Shown piece by piece: positions 40,453-54,200 of a DNA stretch of 64,000 bases; positions within the stretch are counted from its first letter, which is position 1, and the number at the start of each line of letters is the position of its first letter. Source of the stretch: Bombyx mori. Lineage: Eukaryota > Arthropoda > Insecta > Lepidoptera > Bombycidae. The notes beneath the pieces were generated by a model. That model did no database searches, was not told the DNA's origin, and saw only the letters and a program-made list of their open reading frames with translations. The position numbers were made by a program, and so were the translations under genes. The stretch spans positions 5,766,001 through 5,830,000 of the forward strand of contig NC_085110.1 of the NCBI RefSeq assembly GCF_030269925.1, given 5' to 3'.

Positions 40453-43400
40453 TCAGCACATGGACGCAGGATCACCTTCCATGGTGCACGCTGTATTTTC
40501 TAATTTACGAGCTAAGTGTGTTTTATTTTCTAATCCTAACATAATTTGTTCTCTATATTTACTGACATAAATATATAACTCTTTTAAGGCTGATAGAGTA
40601 TCAAACTCGTTTAATTGTTCCACAGAGAGTTGTTGCATAGACGTGCTTATTTCTTGGTCTGTAACTTGTGGTAATTGAGAAACTGCTTGATAAAACCTTA
40701 TGACCATATCTCTATAAGTGGGTAAGTCTTTTGCAAAGAGTAATTTGTTTGACGGCGAATCTTTACAAAGTCTATGTTCTGATAATGAACATGCATCCAT
40801 AAAAGTTTGCGCAATCACGGACAGAGAGGAGTCTACAGTGGCGGTTTTATTTATATCAAAAATGAAATCAGGATTTTTAATGAGATTCACCCAAAATCTT
40901 AGTGGCAAACTGTTAGACTTCCAAGCATGGACGACTTCTGGATTGACAATACCATGAGCTCTTGCTGCATCATCAAATAGATCAAATAGCCATTTCACTG
41001 CGGGCGGCAGTACTTCGTTTACTGTGAGTATGGTGCCAAAGAAATCGTCCACAAATTTATGTACTGTGCCTTTAGTAGATAGCAGCCTTGTGAGAAATAT
41101 TTCTGGAATGGCTTTGTGACTGTGCTCAGATGATTTGTTGACAATATGTTGATATTCGATCGGTTTTACCAAATGATAATAATGCACGTTTTGATCAGTA
41201 ATGTCGCTATTGTATACGCGTATATGTGAATTCGAACAGTATATTCCTGTACAATTTTTACATGGTATTTTATAAGGTGTGTTGAAACTATCGTTTTGTC
41301 GTGATATTAACGACATTATGGCGGATTCCTTAACGCCATAATGGGCTAATGTATTTAATTTTCGCCATCCATTTAATGTTTTAGTAGTGACATCCTCGTC
41401 TTGAAGCGTAACATGTCCACCTCTTCCATGACGCCACTCGAGATCAACTTCATGGACAGCAGGTCTGAGTGAAAATGGAGTATTTTTGAAGAGAGCATCT
41501 AGTATCTTCGATTTTACTTGTGATATACTGTCACAGTCTAATACTTTACACTGAACTTTTTCATCAAATTCGTCTTGAACAATGTGTAGGGTTACAGTCT
41601 GATAGTCAATCTGCTCTTTTAATAGCTTCTCTTCTGATAAAGAGTAACGAGCTTCGTGTGTTATAGCATCGACGACTCCCTTTTCGATTTGATGTTTTAT
41701 AGCTTTAAATAACAAAAATAATGAAGATCCAGCATAATCTTTTAAGTAGTAATACATACATAAAGCCATCCAATTCGTCAACATTTTTTCTACAACACTT
41801 TCCGTTCTTCTTAACATAAGTTGTGGATGTTTACTGCAAACTGATTTATCAATGAGCCGTAACAACAAAGATTTGAGGATGTCTGTAGCATATTCCATTT
41901 TACCCATTAATATAATCATTAAAAGCGAAGCAACATTTACTTTGTCTCTTATGTTAAAAGATTTCTGCGCTTCCAATGTGTCTATAAATGACAGCAAAAA
42001 ACACTTATTATTTAATAGTTGCTCGAATTGAAACATAGCTGCATCATAATTGGTCCGTGGAGCATTAATGAACTGTCTTTGAACATTCAATATGGGATGA
42101 TCGGAGACTCCCGGAAAAAATACTTTCATCACATAATTAACATGGTCTAATGTTGGAATACCTGAGTGTTCTAAATCAGCTGCCAAATCTGACATATCGG
42201 TCTGCAGTTCTGCAAATGCTAACTTGCATTCTAATCGTACATTGCTTTCCAATGTATCCATTTGAATTTGTATTCTTTTATATTCCCTCTCGGCTTTCGT
42301 ACTTCGGCGTCTGTACATCACCAACACAATCATAAATATTAGTACCAAGAAAAAAGTTCCAGCCGCAATGCTTGCGATAGCTTCTGGGGGAAAATTGTAA
42401 TTCCTCAAAAGCTCGTAATGTAGATAGCCTATTGGAAAACGCAAGTTCTTTCCAACTTTGACAACTACTAATGGTAGACTTTTCTCTGTGGTTTGCATTC
42501 CGTTTTCGTCTGTATTGGATGGTTGTACTTCGGGAGGTGTGCATAGGAGCTGTTGCATTGTTAAGCTGGTCACATTACATGGTTGTGTGCCGATAGTTAC
42601 AACAACATCGGTTTCATCACTGGCTCTTATCAGATTTTCGCCTTCTATTACTAGTGGGTCACCTTTATATGATTTTATTCTATTAGGAAACTGATATACA
42701 TGTGGATCTTCAACAAATACCATATGTGTTCGTGGAGGATTGAAATATTTTTTAAGATCTTGCATTGTTTCCACATGATCCATCACAAAACTTACTTTCA
42801 TTGCTATTTGAGGAGTGCTGGTTTGTGATTTTGTTGCTTGCAGAATCTCTACATACTTTGTATTTATTGCTGGGCTTGGACATTCCATTTGATTTGAGCT
42901 CAAAACTTTACATTCTGTATGATTAACTGGGATTTCTTCATTTGCATAATACAATTTCATTAAAGGTTTCTGAATAGTATGTAAATTAGTACCATGCACA
43001 GTAATCATTCTACCACCAGATACAAAACTTTTTAAAGGCTTTATTTCCATTATGGTAGGATCAGCAGTATAGTTAAAAAGGTCACCTTTTAAAGTTCTGT
43101 TAGCATTGTCTATAATGACTGTCAGCGTGTGAATAATGTGTGGAAAGTTTGCTTTAGGTGTTATACATATCAGTCTGCTATTGGACGTTTGTGTTTTATT
43201 AACAGAGCATGGTAGATCATCTAAAAATGCCTTGACAGAAGATCCAATATTAAGATGTTCTCCTCCAATAGCTAATTGTGTCCCACCTGAAACTGGCCCT
43301 AATGTGGGATAAATTGCTTGCAACTTTATATTTTCATAACTAAACATAACAGATGATTCAGTATATCCTGAGTCATTCTCAACTATCACAGGGGCTACTG

Positions 43401-46134
43401 TAGAATGATTGGATGGTCCTGTTTGACAAGTTATGCTAACTGATACTTCAAAATCAACAATTTGACATAAAACATCACCAATCCGAACTTTTCCTGTGAC
43501 TTCTTCAACTCTTAATCCAAGATTACTTCCTTCTATAGTTACAGTTGTGCCACCTTCTATGGGTCCACTTAATGGTTTTATCATATCAATTCTAGGTTTT
43601 GGGCATTCTGTTACAGGAGTTTCTAAACAAGATTCACTATATGAACATGAATTCCCACACCAAGTACATTGATATATAGAATTCCGAGTGATACAAAGTG
43701 AACAATCAGCATGTTCTCTGTGTGATCCTAGTATTTCACATTTATATAACGTTATCATAACTGTGTCTATGTAATGATTATGATTCCAAACAACCTTTAC
43801 ACTTACATTATATTCACCTACATCTTCTTCATATGAGTAAGTGGTTTTATCACAAACAATGTAATGATTTGATTCTATTCGTGCAGGCAATATCATGTTT
43901 GCTTGCTCAATTGTAACAACACACTGGAAACCTATGTGACCAGGTTGCAGATGAGGCAGATTTTCAACTTCCAGTTCTAATTCTTTAGGAACATTGTAGG
44001 GCAAAAGAATTGGCTTTTTGTACTGCCTTATTCTAGGACAATGTCCAATACCATGATTAAGCAGTTTGGTTGGATTCTTTTCACCACTAATGATGGTTCT
44101 TTGACAAGCTGAGGTATCATGTGTGCACACATTATCATAAATACACCAATTACATGCCCACTCGCTCGTAATACAAGAATGACATGTTAAGTGTCTGGAA
44201 CAATCATAGAAAGCAAAGTTCCGCGAAACAAAATCTTTATTTGTTTCTGATGAATGAACTGATAGAGGCACATTGACATGATCTTGATTACTTGGAATTT
44301 TAGGTCTATGTTTTGCATCTGGTGTGGGACAAGCTAACCCATTAGATGTAACTGCTGCATCAATCGGGGGAGCGTTGCCAAACACACACTTATATTTGGC
44401 CCCAAAAGGTAGTTCTGGCAAAGTTTTTATAGCTAGCTGTACTGTTGTCACTTCATTCACAGATATTCTATCAGGTAAAATTTGTTCAAAATCAATGCAC
44501 TGTTGACCAATATACTGAGATAACCACCTTGGTGCACTTAATGTGCCTTTCTGACACATGCTTTGTATCGTACACCTTTTTTCTAGGGAGCACCATCCAC
44601 AATGAGGATCATTAGATTCAAGACATGCAGAACAATTTCCATGTTCTGCACATTTTTCTGTTGGTATTTGTACAATGTTATGGGAGCCCAGCAGATATAG
44701 AGTTTTCTGATATGGTGAAAATGTAGTGTCAGGTAATATTTTTTCATTTGGAAGCAATTTCTCACTAGAATATTCTAAGGCTTTATCTGCATCAATCAAT
44801 ACTTTTTTTAGAACACCATTGCTAGTACCCAAGAATGCTACTGTATGCAATCCAGTAACTGACACAGCAACTGAAGTAATTAATGTATCATTCCAATTGA
44901 TAATTGATGTGCTTCTAATTGGGTAAAGACCACTTATTTTTAGACCCACCTCACAAAAATTCAAAATATTTCCTGTGGAACCAACGCTTGGACATTTGCC
45001 ATCAGATATCATCCCTGATATATAGCCCATATTACGTGCCTTCGTACTACCATTGAAACACATGTGAACATTCTCATTAAACTTAATTTCTATTTCTTGT
45101 AAAGAAAAAACACACATAGATGACTTTGTCATGGGTTCATTTGATATACTTTTGGATGGGCTAAACAATGCAACTAGAATTGGGGCCCCTGTCTCAATTC
45201 CAAGTTGCATTGCTAAATTAGTTCCAGCTTTTGCAATTTTAGCATCTTGAACAAGATTATAATTGACAATTTCACTCTTACCATTAATATTTTCTTCTCT
45301 TACATGACACTCCAAGGTAACTTCTGTGTAACTGTTATAATTGTCATCATTGACACATGTACGGGCTAAACGAGATACATAGCCTAGTTCTTCATTACCA
45401 GCGAGGTGAGAATGTTTTTGGATTAATAAAAAATAGGCATAGTCACTGGCATTAAAACCATACACATAATGCACTAGGAAATTATCTCTGTATTTTACAT
45501 CAATTTGCAGCATACTCTGTTTGGAGAATGTCAGCTGTGCAAGTCCTAGTGTCATCAAATTTCGACTAGAAATTGCAGGTACATCATGCCTGTATTCTCC
45601 TTTGTTTGTAAATGTTGTTCCAACATAAAGAACATTAGATCTGTCTAATGAGTTATACCTCTCTGGACCAATAAAGGCATAGGTTGAAGCTTCAGCATCG
45701 TTAGCAGCAACACTCACGGCTACAAATTCCGGTTCCGTTGACAGATCTCCAAGCTTATATTTGTGACAAGAGCCTTGAGCGATAGATCCACAAGCAATCA
45801 CGATTCTTGATTCTTGGTCGATGACCAAAATTTTGTTCACGTTGTCGGTTATTGTTGTTGTCACGTCTGGATCACAACCACTGGCATGGCACATAGGATT
45901 ATCAGGTTTCGGTCCAGTTTTCACTACGTGAATTGGTTTCAAGTCAGGACTAAGTTGATGGAGCCAATTTAATGAACCTGCGTACACTTGACCACTTATT
46001 TTGTCCACTGCTAAATGGTAAAACTGGTACGTTTCATTCTTTAAAATAGGGTACTGAGATATTAAATCATTACATTGAACTCTTGTACACCGAAGCCACA
46101 ATGTTATGACTAACACAGTTATGAAAGTAGCCAT
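40453..46134 (-). CDS. PlexA: Plexin A, semaphorin receptor, single coding exon
   Basis: One uninterrupted frame of 1,893 codons. Domains: signal peptide (about 1-20), sema beta-propeller (about 30-485), PSI 1 (about 491-520, [11 protein letters not shown]), PSI 2 (about 641-675, [11 protein letters not shown]), PSI 3 (about 797-832, QCTWCGNSC), IPT/TIG repeats (about 848-1235), transmembrane helix (about 1252-1275), and a cytoplasmic Rap/Ras-GAP domain split by a RhoGTPase-binding domain. The arginine fingers are in [12 protein letters not shown] (about 1440) and LPLRFWVN (about 1743). Class A is favoured by [32 protein letters not shown] and [13 protein letters not shown]. Family knowledge: PlexA binds class-1 semaphorins and Mical for repulsive axon guidance. 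Odd: no introns, and the conserved Gly of the GxDSPxNK motif is Cys (LCKDSPSNK). A GACAG acceptor-like site just 5' of the ATG leaves room for a 5' UTR intron. Confidence 0.93.
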   Translation of the reverse strand: MATFITVLVITLWLRCTRVQCNDLISQYPILKNETYQFYHLAVDKISGQVYAGSLNWLHQLSPDLKPIHVVKTGPKPDNPMCHASGCDPDVTTTITDNVNKILVIDQESRIVIACGSIAQGSCHKYKLGDLSTEPEFVAVSVAANDAEASTYAFIGPERYNSLDRSNVLYVGTTFTNKGEYRHDVPAISSRNLMTLGLAQLTFSKQSMLQIDVKYRDNFLVHYVYGFNASDYAYFLLIQKHSHLAGNEELGYVSRLARTCVNDDNYNSYTEVTLECHVREENINGKSEIVNYNLVQDAKIAKAGTNLAMQLGIETGAPILVALFSPSKSISNEPMTKSSMCVFSLQEIEIKFNENVHMCFNGSTKARNMGYISGMISDGKCPSVGSTGNILNFCEVGLKISGLYPIRSTSIINWNDTLITSVAVSVTGLHTVAFLGTSNGVLKKVLIDADKALEYSSEKLLPNEKILPDTTFSPYQKTLYLLGSHNIVQIPTEKCAEHGNCSACLESNDPHCGWCSLEKRCTIQSMCQKGTLSAPRWLSQYIGQQCIDFEQILPDRISVNEVTTVQLAIKTLPELPFGAKYKCVFGNAPPIDAAVTSNGLACPTPDAKHRPKIPSNQDHVNVPLSVHSSETNKDFVSRNFAFYDCSRHLTCHSCITSEWACNWCIYDNVCTHDTSACQRTIISGEKNPTKLLNHGIGHCPRIRQYKKPILLPYNVPKELELEVENLPHLQPGHIGFQCVVTIEQANMILPARIESNHYIVCDKTTYSYEEDVGEYNVSVKVVWNHNHYIDTVMITLYKCEILGSHREHADCSLCITRNSIYQCTWCGNSCSYSESCLETPVTECPKPRIDMIKPLSGPIEGGTTVTIEGSNLGLRVEEVTGKVRIGDVLCQIVDFEVSVSITCQTGPSNHSTVAPVIVENDSGYTESSVMFSYENIKLQAIYPTLGPVSGGTQLAIGGEHLNIGSSVKAFLDDLPCSVNKTQTSNSRLICITPKANFPHIIHTLTVIIDNANRTLKGDLFNYTADPTIMEIKPLKSFVSGGRMITVHGTNLHTIQKPLMKLYYANEEIPVNHTECKVLSSNQMECPSPAINTKYVEILQATKSQTSTPQIAMKVSFVMDHVETMQDLKKYFNPPRTHMVFVEDPHVYQFPNRIKSYKGDPLVIEGENLIRASDETDVVVTIGTQPCNVTSLTMQQLLCTPPEVQPSNTDENGMQTTEKSLPLVVVKVGKNLRFPIGYLHYELLRNYNFPPEAIASIAAGTFFLVLIFMIVLVMYRRRSTKAEREYKRIQIQMDTLESNVRLECKLAFAELQTDMSDLAADLEHSGIPTLDHVNYVMKVFFPGVSDHPILNVQRQFINAPRTNYDAAMFQFEQLLNNKCFLLSFIDTLEAQKSFNIRDKVNVASLLMIILMGKMEYATDILKSLLLRLIDKSVCSKHPQLMLRRTESVVEKMLTNWMALCMYYYLKDYAGSSLFLLFKAIKHQIEKGVVDAITHEARYSLSEEKLLKEQIDYQTVTLHIVQDEFDEKVQCKVLDCDSISQVKSKILDALFKNTPFSLRPAVHEVDLEWRHGRGGHVTLQDEDVTTKTLNGWRKLNTLAHYGVKESAIMSLISRQNDSFNTPYKIPCKNCTGIYCSNSHIRVYNSDITDQNVHYYHLVKPIEYQHIVNKSSEHSHKAIPEIFLTRLLSTKGTVHKFVDDFFGTILTVNEVLPPAVKWLFDLFDDAARAHGIVNPEVVHAWKSNSLPLRFWVNLIKNPDFIFDINKTATVDSSLSVIAQTFMDACSLSEHRLCKDSPSNKLLFAKDLPTYRDMVIRFYQAVSQLPQVTDQEISTSMQQLSVEQLNEFDTLSALKELYIYVSKYREQIMLGLENKTHLARKLENTACTMEGDPASMC

Positions 46135-46619
46135 GATCGCATTTTAAGGTGCTGTCAATTTAAATAATATATCCGTAGGCTTTAATTTAATTCGATTTCA
46201 ACCCATTTTTTATCAATTAAAAAATAAATGTAACTTGTAAATGCATCCATCGATGCCGTCGACACGGAATCACGAAATCTATAAACAATGGAACTTTATC
46301 TGCTTAAATGACAAATGTCGAAATAGTCTATTACGACTGTAACCCATTTACACGTTCAATTTGTCATCATTCCAGTCTCAAACTTCGATCATGCTTCAAG
46401 ATATTTTTGACTATTTCTTGATCACTGATTAAAGGAACCGAACTTTACAATGCCCAAAATAAACAGTTTAATTTAGATTAATTTATCTTAATTAATTTAG
46501 AATAAAATTTCCTTTTTTTTTTCAATAGTAGATTAGCATTGAAGAATACTCATTTTGTAGTAGGTCATTCCTTCGCAGGCTAAATCTTTTAGACAAAATT
46601 GTCGTCTTGTGAAATATCT

Positions 46620-46636
46620 ACTGGTGGTGGGACGAT
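46620..46636 (+). mobile_element. Tiny 5' fragment of the ACTGGTGGTAGG family
   Basis: TACTGGTGGTGGGACG only; the sequence then departs. Recorded because it lies in the plexin-TRRAP interval. Confidence 0.35.
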
Positions 46637-46811
46637 TTAATTTAATTAATAATTTAAATAAACTGAATATGTCTTGCTAGACCTATGCTTGACAGACCAA
46701 ATAACACACTTTAAAAAGAAATTGACATGTGGTCGTTGTTCCCCGTGCCTTCAATTTGAAATGGAAGCCAAAAAATGCTAAAGTGTTGTACCCATAGATT
46801 ATATTTAAATA

Positions 46812-47988
46812 CCGTAAAATGGGGCGATTAGGGACATATTCCAACTTTATGAGCAATTTTAAGGTAGTTGTTGATGTATATAATGCTATATCAGGATCAA
46901 AATGATTGAGTCTTGGGGGCATCTTTGTTATCTAATTTAAAATTATGCAACTAGCATTCCAGTTTAAGCAAAAAATGCAAAAATAGGTGTAATCCCTATT
47001 TACCCGAAAATTGTGGTTAATTGGGACGAAATGAGAAATTTGCTAGGGTTGGCACTACTTTTATTTTTATATATAGTTTTAATTTATTTATTTATTTAGT
47101 TGCACCAACAAAGTGATCATCAATAAAAAAAATTGAAAAACTGACAAAAGTACATGGCAGACATCACCTCAATTATAGGTGCAATCGACAGTGCTGATAT
47201 TTCTATCTGGCTTAAGAGATTAGGTGTGTCGGTTATCCCATGGATTAATCTGATGAATACCCCCACTCTGAACAAATATTAAATATTTTATTATGTATTA
47301 CTTAGACATTTTTGTCCACCTTGAGATTTCATTGATCTTGTTACATGTCTCTGCAAAATCGACTTACTTATATTAAATTGCTTATCTATTTCAACTAAAG
47401 ACTTATTCCCAATTTCGCTTCGAATAAACCAGATTTTTACCAACAAATTTAAAAAATATTGTTATAACTACATAGACAACCCTACAAACCTGTACCTATT
47501 TATACTTAGGTCGTTTCCATTTCACGTATTGTCATCCCAATTGACCCCTTTTTCGTTGTTATTTATACCTAAGACGTCCCCAATATCCCCAAAAACAACA
47601 GATTTGTACATGTATTTTTATTTAATCAAATACATTAAAACCACTAACAACTGAGACTTACATTTAATATATATGCTGGTTCAAACACTAAATAACGTTT
47701 ATAAATCATAGTCGTCTTCTGTTATTATCAAATAAATAAAAAAGAGCAAAGTTTCTAGCACTAAAATAATTACCACCACAGGAAGTTAATTTGAAACGCG
47801 ATTTTTTATAAGTTAGCAGCTATTATCATGCATATTCAGAGTTGTTTTGTGAACTTTCAACATTCTACTATTAAACTACAAAAAATGGAAGATTTTGCAA
47901 CGAATATAAAACTTATATTGAGCGTCGAAAGATTTTCCCGGTTTTTTCCCGATTCGCCTCTCAATCCCTAATCGCCCCATTTTACCGG
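46812..47988. mobile_element. DNA transposon (non-autonomous) between PlexA and TRRAP
   Basis: The left end CCGTAAAATGGGGCGATTAG and the reverse complement of the right end CCGGTAAAATGGGGCGATTAG agree over 23 bases apart from one extra G, and both are flanked by TA. Sub-terminal blocks echo the ends (TAATCCCTATTTACCCG near 46990; CATCCCAATTGACCCC near 47540). About 1.18 kb; no transposase frame visible. I do not place it in a superfamily. Confidence 0.7.
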
Positions 47989-48226
47989 TACCTATACCTA
48001 CCAATCAAATCATTAAAATTCCATCAAACAATTTTGACTGTTTTGTTACATGGAAATATAATTAAAACACCATGTGAAATTATTGAATTTATTGCGTTTT
48101 ACGTCAATAATTTAGCATTAAATTTGACAATTATATTACCTTAGCTTTATAATCTCAATAATGGTGAAAATCATAATGTGGAATTTGCTTCAATTGTGTG
48201 AATTTTGAAAAACATACTAAAAAAAG

Positions 48227-51200
48227 ATGATGGCAGCGATGGCTACAACGGGTCCAGGGGACCCGCACACGCAGATGAACACATATCGCAGCTATGTAAC
48301 TATGTTGGCTGATCCCGGCGCTAAAGATGAAATCAAATTAAAAGCAGCCCAAGAACTTAGCGAAAATTTTGAGGTTTGTTTTTAAAATAACACATGAAAC
48401 AGATTACAAAAAATAACACCCAATATGATGTTGAATATTCGTATGAAGAATTGTCTAGGTATAATTTTCATTAAAAAGATATTGATACTAATTAAATAAA
48501 TTAATTAAATAAATAAAAATTATAATAATATTGATTAAAATGATTAACCAGAAACTGATGCTGAGTTTACTACAAACTTATCCTCATTGATTGTTTTCTG
48601 TTGGAGACATTTAGAATAATAAAAAATAAAGTGGGTAGTTTTAGTTTGTACAAACAATATATAGTCAGCTGTAGACTTACTTATAATACCTGTAGTACAT
48701 TGTTCAGTGTGAACAAATAAAGTAAATAAAAATATATTACATGTTGTTGGTGACTATTACTCAATATATGCATATTGCAAAATGTACACGAACCGGTCTG
48801 TATGGCTGTTGCCGAGTCGTATAATAATATTTTCTGCTGTCTGTTTTTGAGCTGGTAGAAGACGGCTGTTTCTTTCGATGGGTTTCAGCTTCTGTAGAGA
48901 GGTTTCACAGGTAACTGTCTGGTTCACTGGTAGCTGATTCACTGGTGGTTTTCTGATAACTGTACTTTGTTCTATGTCGGAGATTCACTGGTAACTGCTT
49001 CTGTCTTGATGTTTCTATGTCGGAGATTCACTGGTAACTGTTTCTGTCGAAGATTTGCTGAGAACTGTATTTTGCCTGTAAATGGCCATCCTTTTATATT
49101 TATTTCAGTAGACCATATCGCGACGCGCTATCGTCGCCCCACTTTCGGAGGGTCCCTTGATCTGTATGTTACCGTAGTGAAAGCGCTCCACAAACCGTTC
49201 CTATTGGTCTATTTACATTCTCTGATCTGATACACTAACATATTGCATATAAAATAATTTAAGATTATACATTTTTTACATAATCACTTACATTAATTCT
49301 AAAAACTATTTAAAATCGGTTTCGTCCTGCACACAAAATAAATCAAATAGTGTTTTTACTTAAATACTACTCAATTTTCAATAGTGAAAATATCTTGCAC
49401 AAAATTTTTCTGATCTAAATAATGTAATACTTATATATTCTTAACACTTACTACTGTAGTGATACTACTACAGAGCCATATATATAGCTATATTAAAATT
49501 ATTGATAAAACCAAGAACTACCTTACTGTTTTATCATTACTTATTTATTATTATTTTTTATTTCATTTACCAATAACTTTATGATAGTAATGTCTATATT
49601 AGAGACAATTCTTGTGAAACACCTTGTGGTGTAACTAAATAATCATTATTTTTGTATATTATTTTATAATCTGTTTGTCATCAAATTATATATGATAAAA
49701 ATAAAGTATAAGATTAACCCTTTAACTGCCGTGTAGGTCACCAGTGCCCTACTTGGTGAATTGAAGTAATTATGTAGATTTCTATTACCAACAGCCTGGA
49801 TTACCCTCCTTTGCCTCCCTTCTTTCTTGTGTATGTTTTGGTCTTTTAGGTCTCTCAGAAATAGATTCATTCTCAGTGTCTTTGAATTCGTCTTTCCCAT
49901 GGTTTACTAGATATTCCTGTCTTAGCAAAAAGGTGGAAAAGAGAAATCGACACAATTACTTCAGTGCGCCACATAAGGCATTGTTGACTGATTTTACTGA
50001 GTATCTAAAATAGCAGAACAACATCTAGGATCATAAAGTAGTTGTTACATAAGTTACTACCTTAGCTGACATATCAATGTAATTAAGTACAGGACTTAAA
50101 GATTTTTGTACTTGTCTCCTCTATATAAGTATGTTTGAAACCCATTGTATATATGTAATAAAACATAATTGCTCTTCAAAACTAAATTGCAAAACTCAGA
50201 CCCTATAACTTTAATATGCTATAATTGATCCTGACTAGAACATACTCCACTAGATTTTTTTTTCACACTGACACTGAAATGAAAAAAAAAGTGAAATCTA
50301 ATCCAGAGAATCATAAAAAATGATCATGGTATCTTTATCATCAACCTCTAAAAAGGGGCTTATTAGCTTGGATAGAAATCATTGATACAACTGATTGATC
50401 AATATTTGTACTTAAATTGTTTATCATCTATGTGTTCTTAAACTATTTATATGAGTATGATGAAGCTAGATACAGTTCTTGTTGGCTCTCCAATGAAGGT
50501 TTCTGTCATTATACTAATGACATAGATTGATAGTAGTATGTAAGACAACTCCTAAGCTGATTAAGCTGTAAGCTTATGTTGATAACAGCCAAATCTAATA
50601 TAGAGTTGGTAAGTTAGCAATATCACGGAAGTCATCAGGGTGTGGGTTGAAAATAACTGACTTTGAATCAGTTGTTAATTGATGAGGTTTTTATTAATTA
50701 ATATAATAATCACTTTGACTTTAATTAATTTTGCCATAGAAAGCTAGCACACAAAAACAAGAAAAAATTAGTGGACTCCCACTGAGGTTATGCTATATTT
50801 ACAATGCCAGTTTATTGACTTGCCTGAAAATACTTACAACAAATTGATTTTTTTATACAATTGTGAATATTCAGTGGAGTATGATCGTGTTTTGCTAGTA
50901 TGCAAAAATAATTATTCACACTAGGATTTCATTCTAGGTCATACTGAGTTCACCTCAGTATCCACAATTCTTAGACCATTCAATCAAAATATTTCTCAAA
51001 ATATTACAAGATGGTGAGCCACATTTTATTGCTGAGTACAACATACAACAAGTTAGAAAACTTATTTTGGAAATGATACATCGCTTGCCAATCAGTGAGA
51101 CTTTAAGACAATATGTGAAAAGCATTCTGATTTTGATGCTGAAGTTAATGGAGATAGAAAACGAGGAGAATGTTTTGGTGGCTTTGAAAATATTTATGGA

Positions 51201-54200
51201 GCTTCATAAGCAATACCGGCCTCCATACAGTACTGATGTTGATGTAAGTAGAAAAAGTTCTAGTTTATATATGCATTTAGTTTTTCACTATTTATATGGC
51301 CATTCCAATTCATCCCAGGAATGTCATAACTACTGGAGGATGGGCAGTAGCATTCTTTAAGTAATATATTGGCATACTTGAACTGTCAACCTCCATTGAT
51401 TCGTGGTATGGCATATTGTAAGTTTGCCTTGGTAAGAACTACCTTCCTGACTAGTTTGGCTATGTAGCAGTCATAAATTCCAGTTTGAAGGGTAGGCCAG
51501 CCATTATACAATTGAGACTTCAGTTTCATATCTCAGTGTGGGTGGCGGAATACACGTTGTGATTTCCATAAGCTTCAGTCACCACTTATCATCAAGTGGG
51601 CAGTGAGATCATTCAACCACCAATGCAAACAAACTAAGTGTTAATCGTTTTCTTTCTTTTTAGATACACAAATTTCTACAATGGGTAAAAGGAATTTACT
51701 CTGATTTGCCTAATCACCTACCGAAGATATTCGAACCAAAACCGACTCTTAGGGTGAAAGACTTGTCAGAAGTCAACATAGACCAACTCTTACAAGAAAC
51801 ATATACTACTACGCCTATTCACACTGAAAAGAAATTACTCGATGGAAGTGTAGTGACTGTAAGTTTTTTTGTATCCTTTATGGTGTTTTAATCACATTAA
51901 TTTGTATTAATGATCCTTTTTTGTGTTTTGTATCCACTAAAATGTTTTTAATTTATTTCAGTACAACCTTATACCAAGATCTGTACTTTCACTGAAGGTA
52001 ATACAAGAGTTGCCAATAATAGTAGTTCTCATGTATCAACTCTACAAACAGAATGTTCATCAGGAAGTCAGTAACTTTATACCTCTCATAATGGAAACCA
52101 TTACTCTACAACCATCACCAGCACATAGGTATGTATTGAAAAAATAAAAGACATGCTTATTTATATCAAATCTATTTATATACTTTTAAAATAATCTATT
52201 TTTACATTTGTGCAATTAATTTAAATAATACCCAGTTGTATGTCTCTCATTTATCAAAATTCAACAATGATCAGTGGCATATTTAAATTTAATATATGTA
52301 CATAAATTTTTTGATATGTCTTGTTATTGACGTTTAAAACTGAATATCCAAAAGTGTTTATTGATAACCGATCAGAACGCTCGTGAATAACAACTAAACA
52401 AACAAAGAAAGAAGATGGTAATAAAATTTTTATCTTTTGCCTATGTATATAGACATAAATAGCATATGTTAATACTTAAATAACTATGTTTATTTTTAGG
52501 AAGTCTGCCTCATTTAATAAAGAGGTATTTGTAGATTTTATGGGGGCACAAATTAAGACACTAGCATTTTTGGCGTATATTATAAGAATATATCAAGATA
52601 CTATTGCAAATCATGCTAACCTCATGGTAAAAGGCATTATTGGCTTATTGACTTTATGCCCCCCAGAAGTGGCACATCTGAGAAAAGAGCTAGTGATTGC
52701 AACACGTCACATTCTTGCCACGGATCTGAGACTGAGTAAGTTTAAAAATGTTTATAATTATTAATTAATTAAATGTAACCAGAGTTAATATCAATAAAAT
52801 TTATAATAATCAAATTGTTGATTTTTCAGAATTTGTGCCCTATATGGAGCGACTCTTTGATGAAGATGTTTTATTAGGAGGAGGTTGGACTGTTCATGAA
52901 TCTCTACGCCCACTAGCATATTCCACATTAGCTGACTTAGTACACCATGTACGGCAACATCTGCCATTGACCGATCTCGCGATTGCAGCACATTTATTTT
53001 CCAAGAATGTTCATGATGAGTCATTACCAACAAGGTATAATTAAATTTTGTGTTCAATAAAATAGGATAATTGCCTGATGTCGTACTGTCGTGACTGATC
53101 GTGGATCTGCTGTTTTTGTCGTTGAGTTTATGTGAGACAAAAACATGAGCAGCCACCAAAACATCAGTCATTGTAAATCATTTTATTCATGACTTTCTAG
53201 GTGATAAAAAAAAAGTACGGTACTTATTGTTTCTACATTCAAAGATCACAGAAAGAAAAAGCTATGGTTTATAAATTAAAAAAATATTCAAAGACTAACA
53301 AAGAAATTACACGAAAAAAATCATATGAAAAAAGTATGAACATCACATAAAATAAGTATGAATATAATGAAAAGAAGTATGAATGAACATGAAAAAATCA
53401 CATGAAATCACATGAAAATAAGAACAGTATAAAACATGGATGGTTTCGTTTTTTTTTACAGTATCCAAACTATGTCATGCAAATTACTGCTAAATTTAGT
53501 AGATTGCATAAGGCAACGCTCTGAGGGTGAAGGTTCCACAACCACAGCAACTCAGCCTCAAGGGCGACATCTTCTCATGCGCATCTTGGAAGTCTTCGTA
53601 TTGAAGTTCAAAACTATTTCAAAACTACAGCTACCTGCGCTTATGGCCAAATGGTAAATGTAGATTTGTTTGTTTCATTCGCGTTTTAAAATTGAGCCTC
53701 TATTGTTTAATAATAATTTTATACAATTTCATTTCAATCGAATATAATATTTTATATACAATAATGCGATTTCAATTTTATTTTGTTATTTCAATAGGAC
53801 TCAACTGATTCAAAATTTTTATCAGAATAACGTACATTATGATCGAGAGAAAATATTAATTGGTCCGTAATTGAATATTTCGACGAGTTTCTGATAAATA
53901 GTCATAATTGTTGCAGTAAACCAGCTACACCGCCACAAAATTGCACTAACGGTGCAATTCCTGGCACGCCCACAACAGCGGGGGCTCCAACGAACACAAC
54001 TACTGCTGAAGTAAAAGTTGAGGAGGAAAAGCCATCCCCAGATTTCCTTGATAATATTGCTAAATCTGAGGAAAGATCAAAAATTGGTTTTCCATCATCA
54101 CAGATGAACAATTTAAACGTCGGAGACTATAGAACTTTAGTAAAAACTTTGGTTTGTGGTGTGAAGACTATAACTTGGGGTTGTGCTTCGTGTAAAGTAA

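Noticed and set aside
40262..40570. 102-codon + strand open frame overlapping the plexin stop
   Set aside because: AT-rich and antisense to the plexin C-terminus and 3' UTR; no motif.
40453..46134. Plexin B identity
   Set aside because: Cytoplasmic motifs ([34 protein letters not shown]) agree with class A rather than class B plexins as I recall them.
48757..49230. Open frames in TRRAP intron 1
   Set aside because: They translate the repeated CACTGGTAACTG block; no start or splice context, and not conserved TRRAP sequence.
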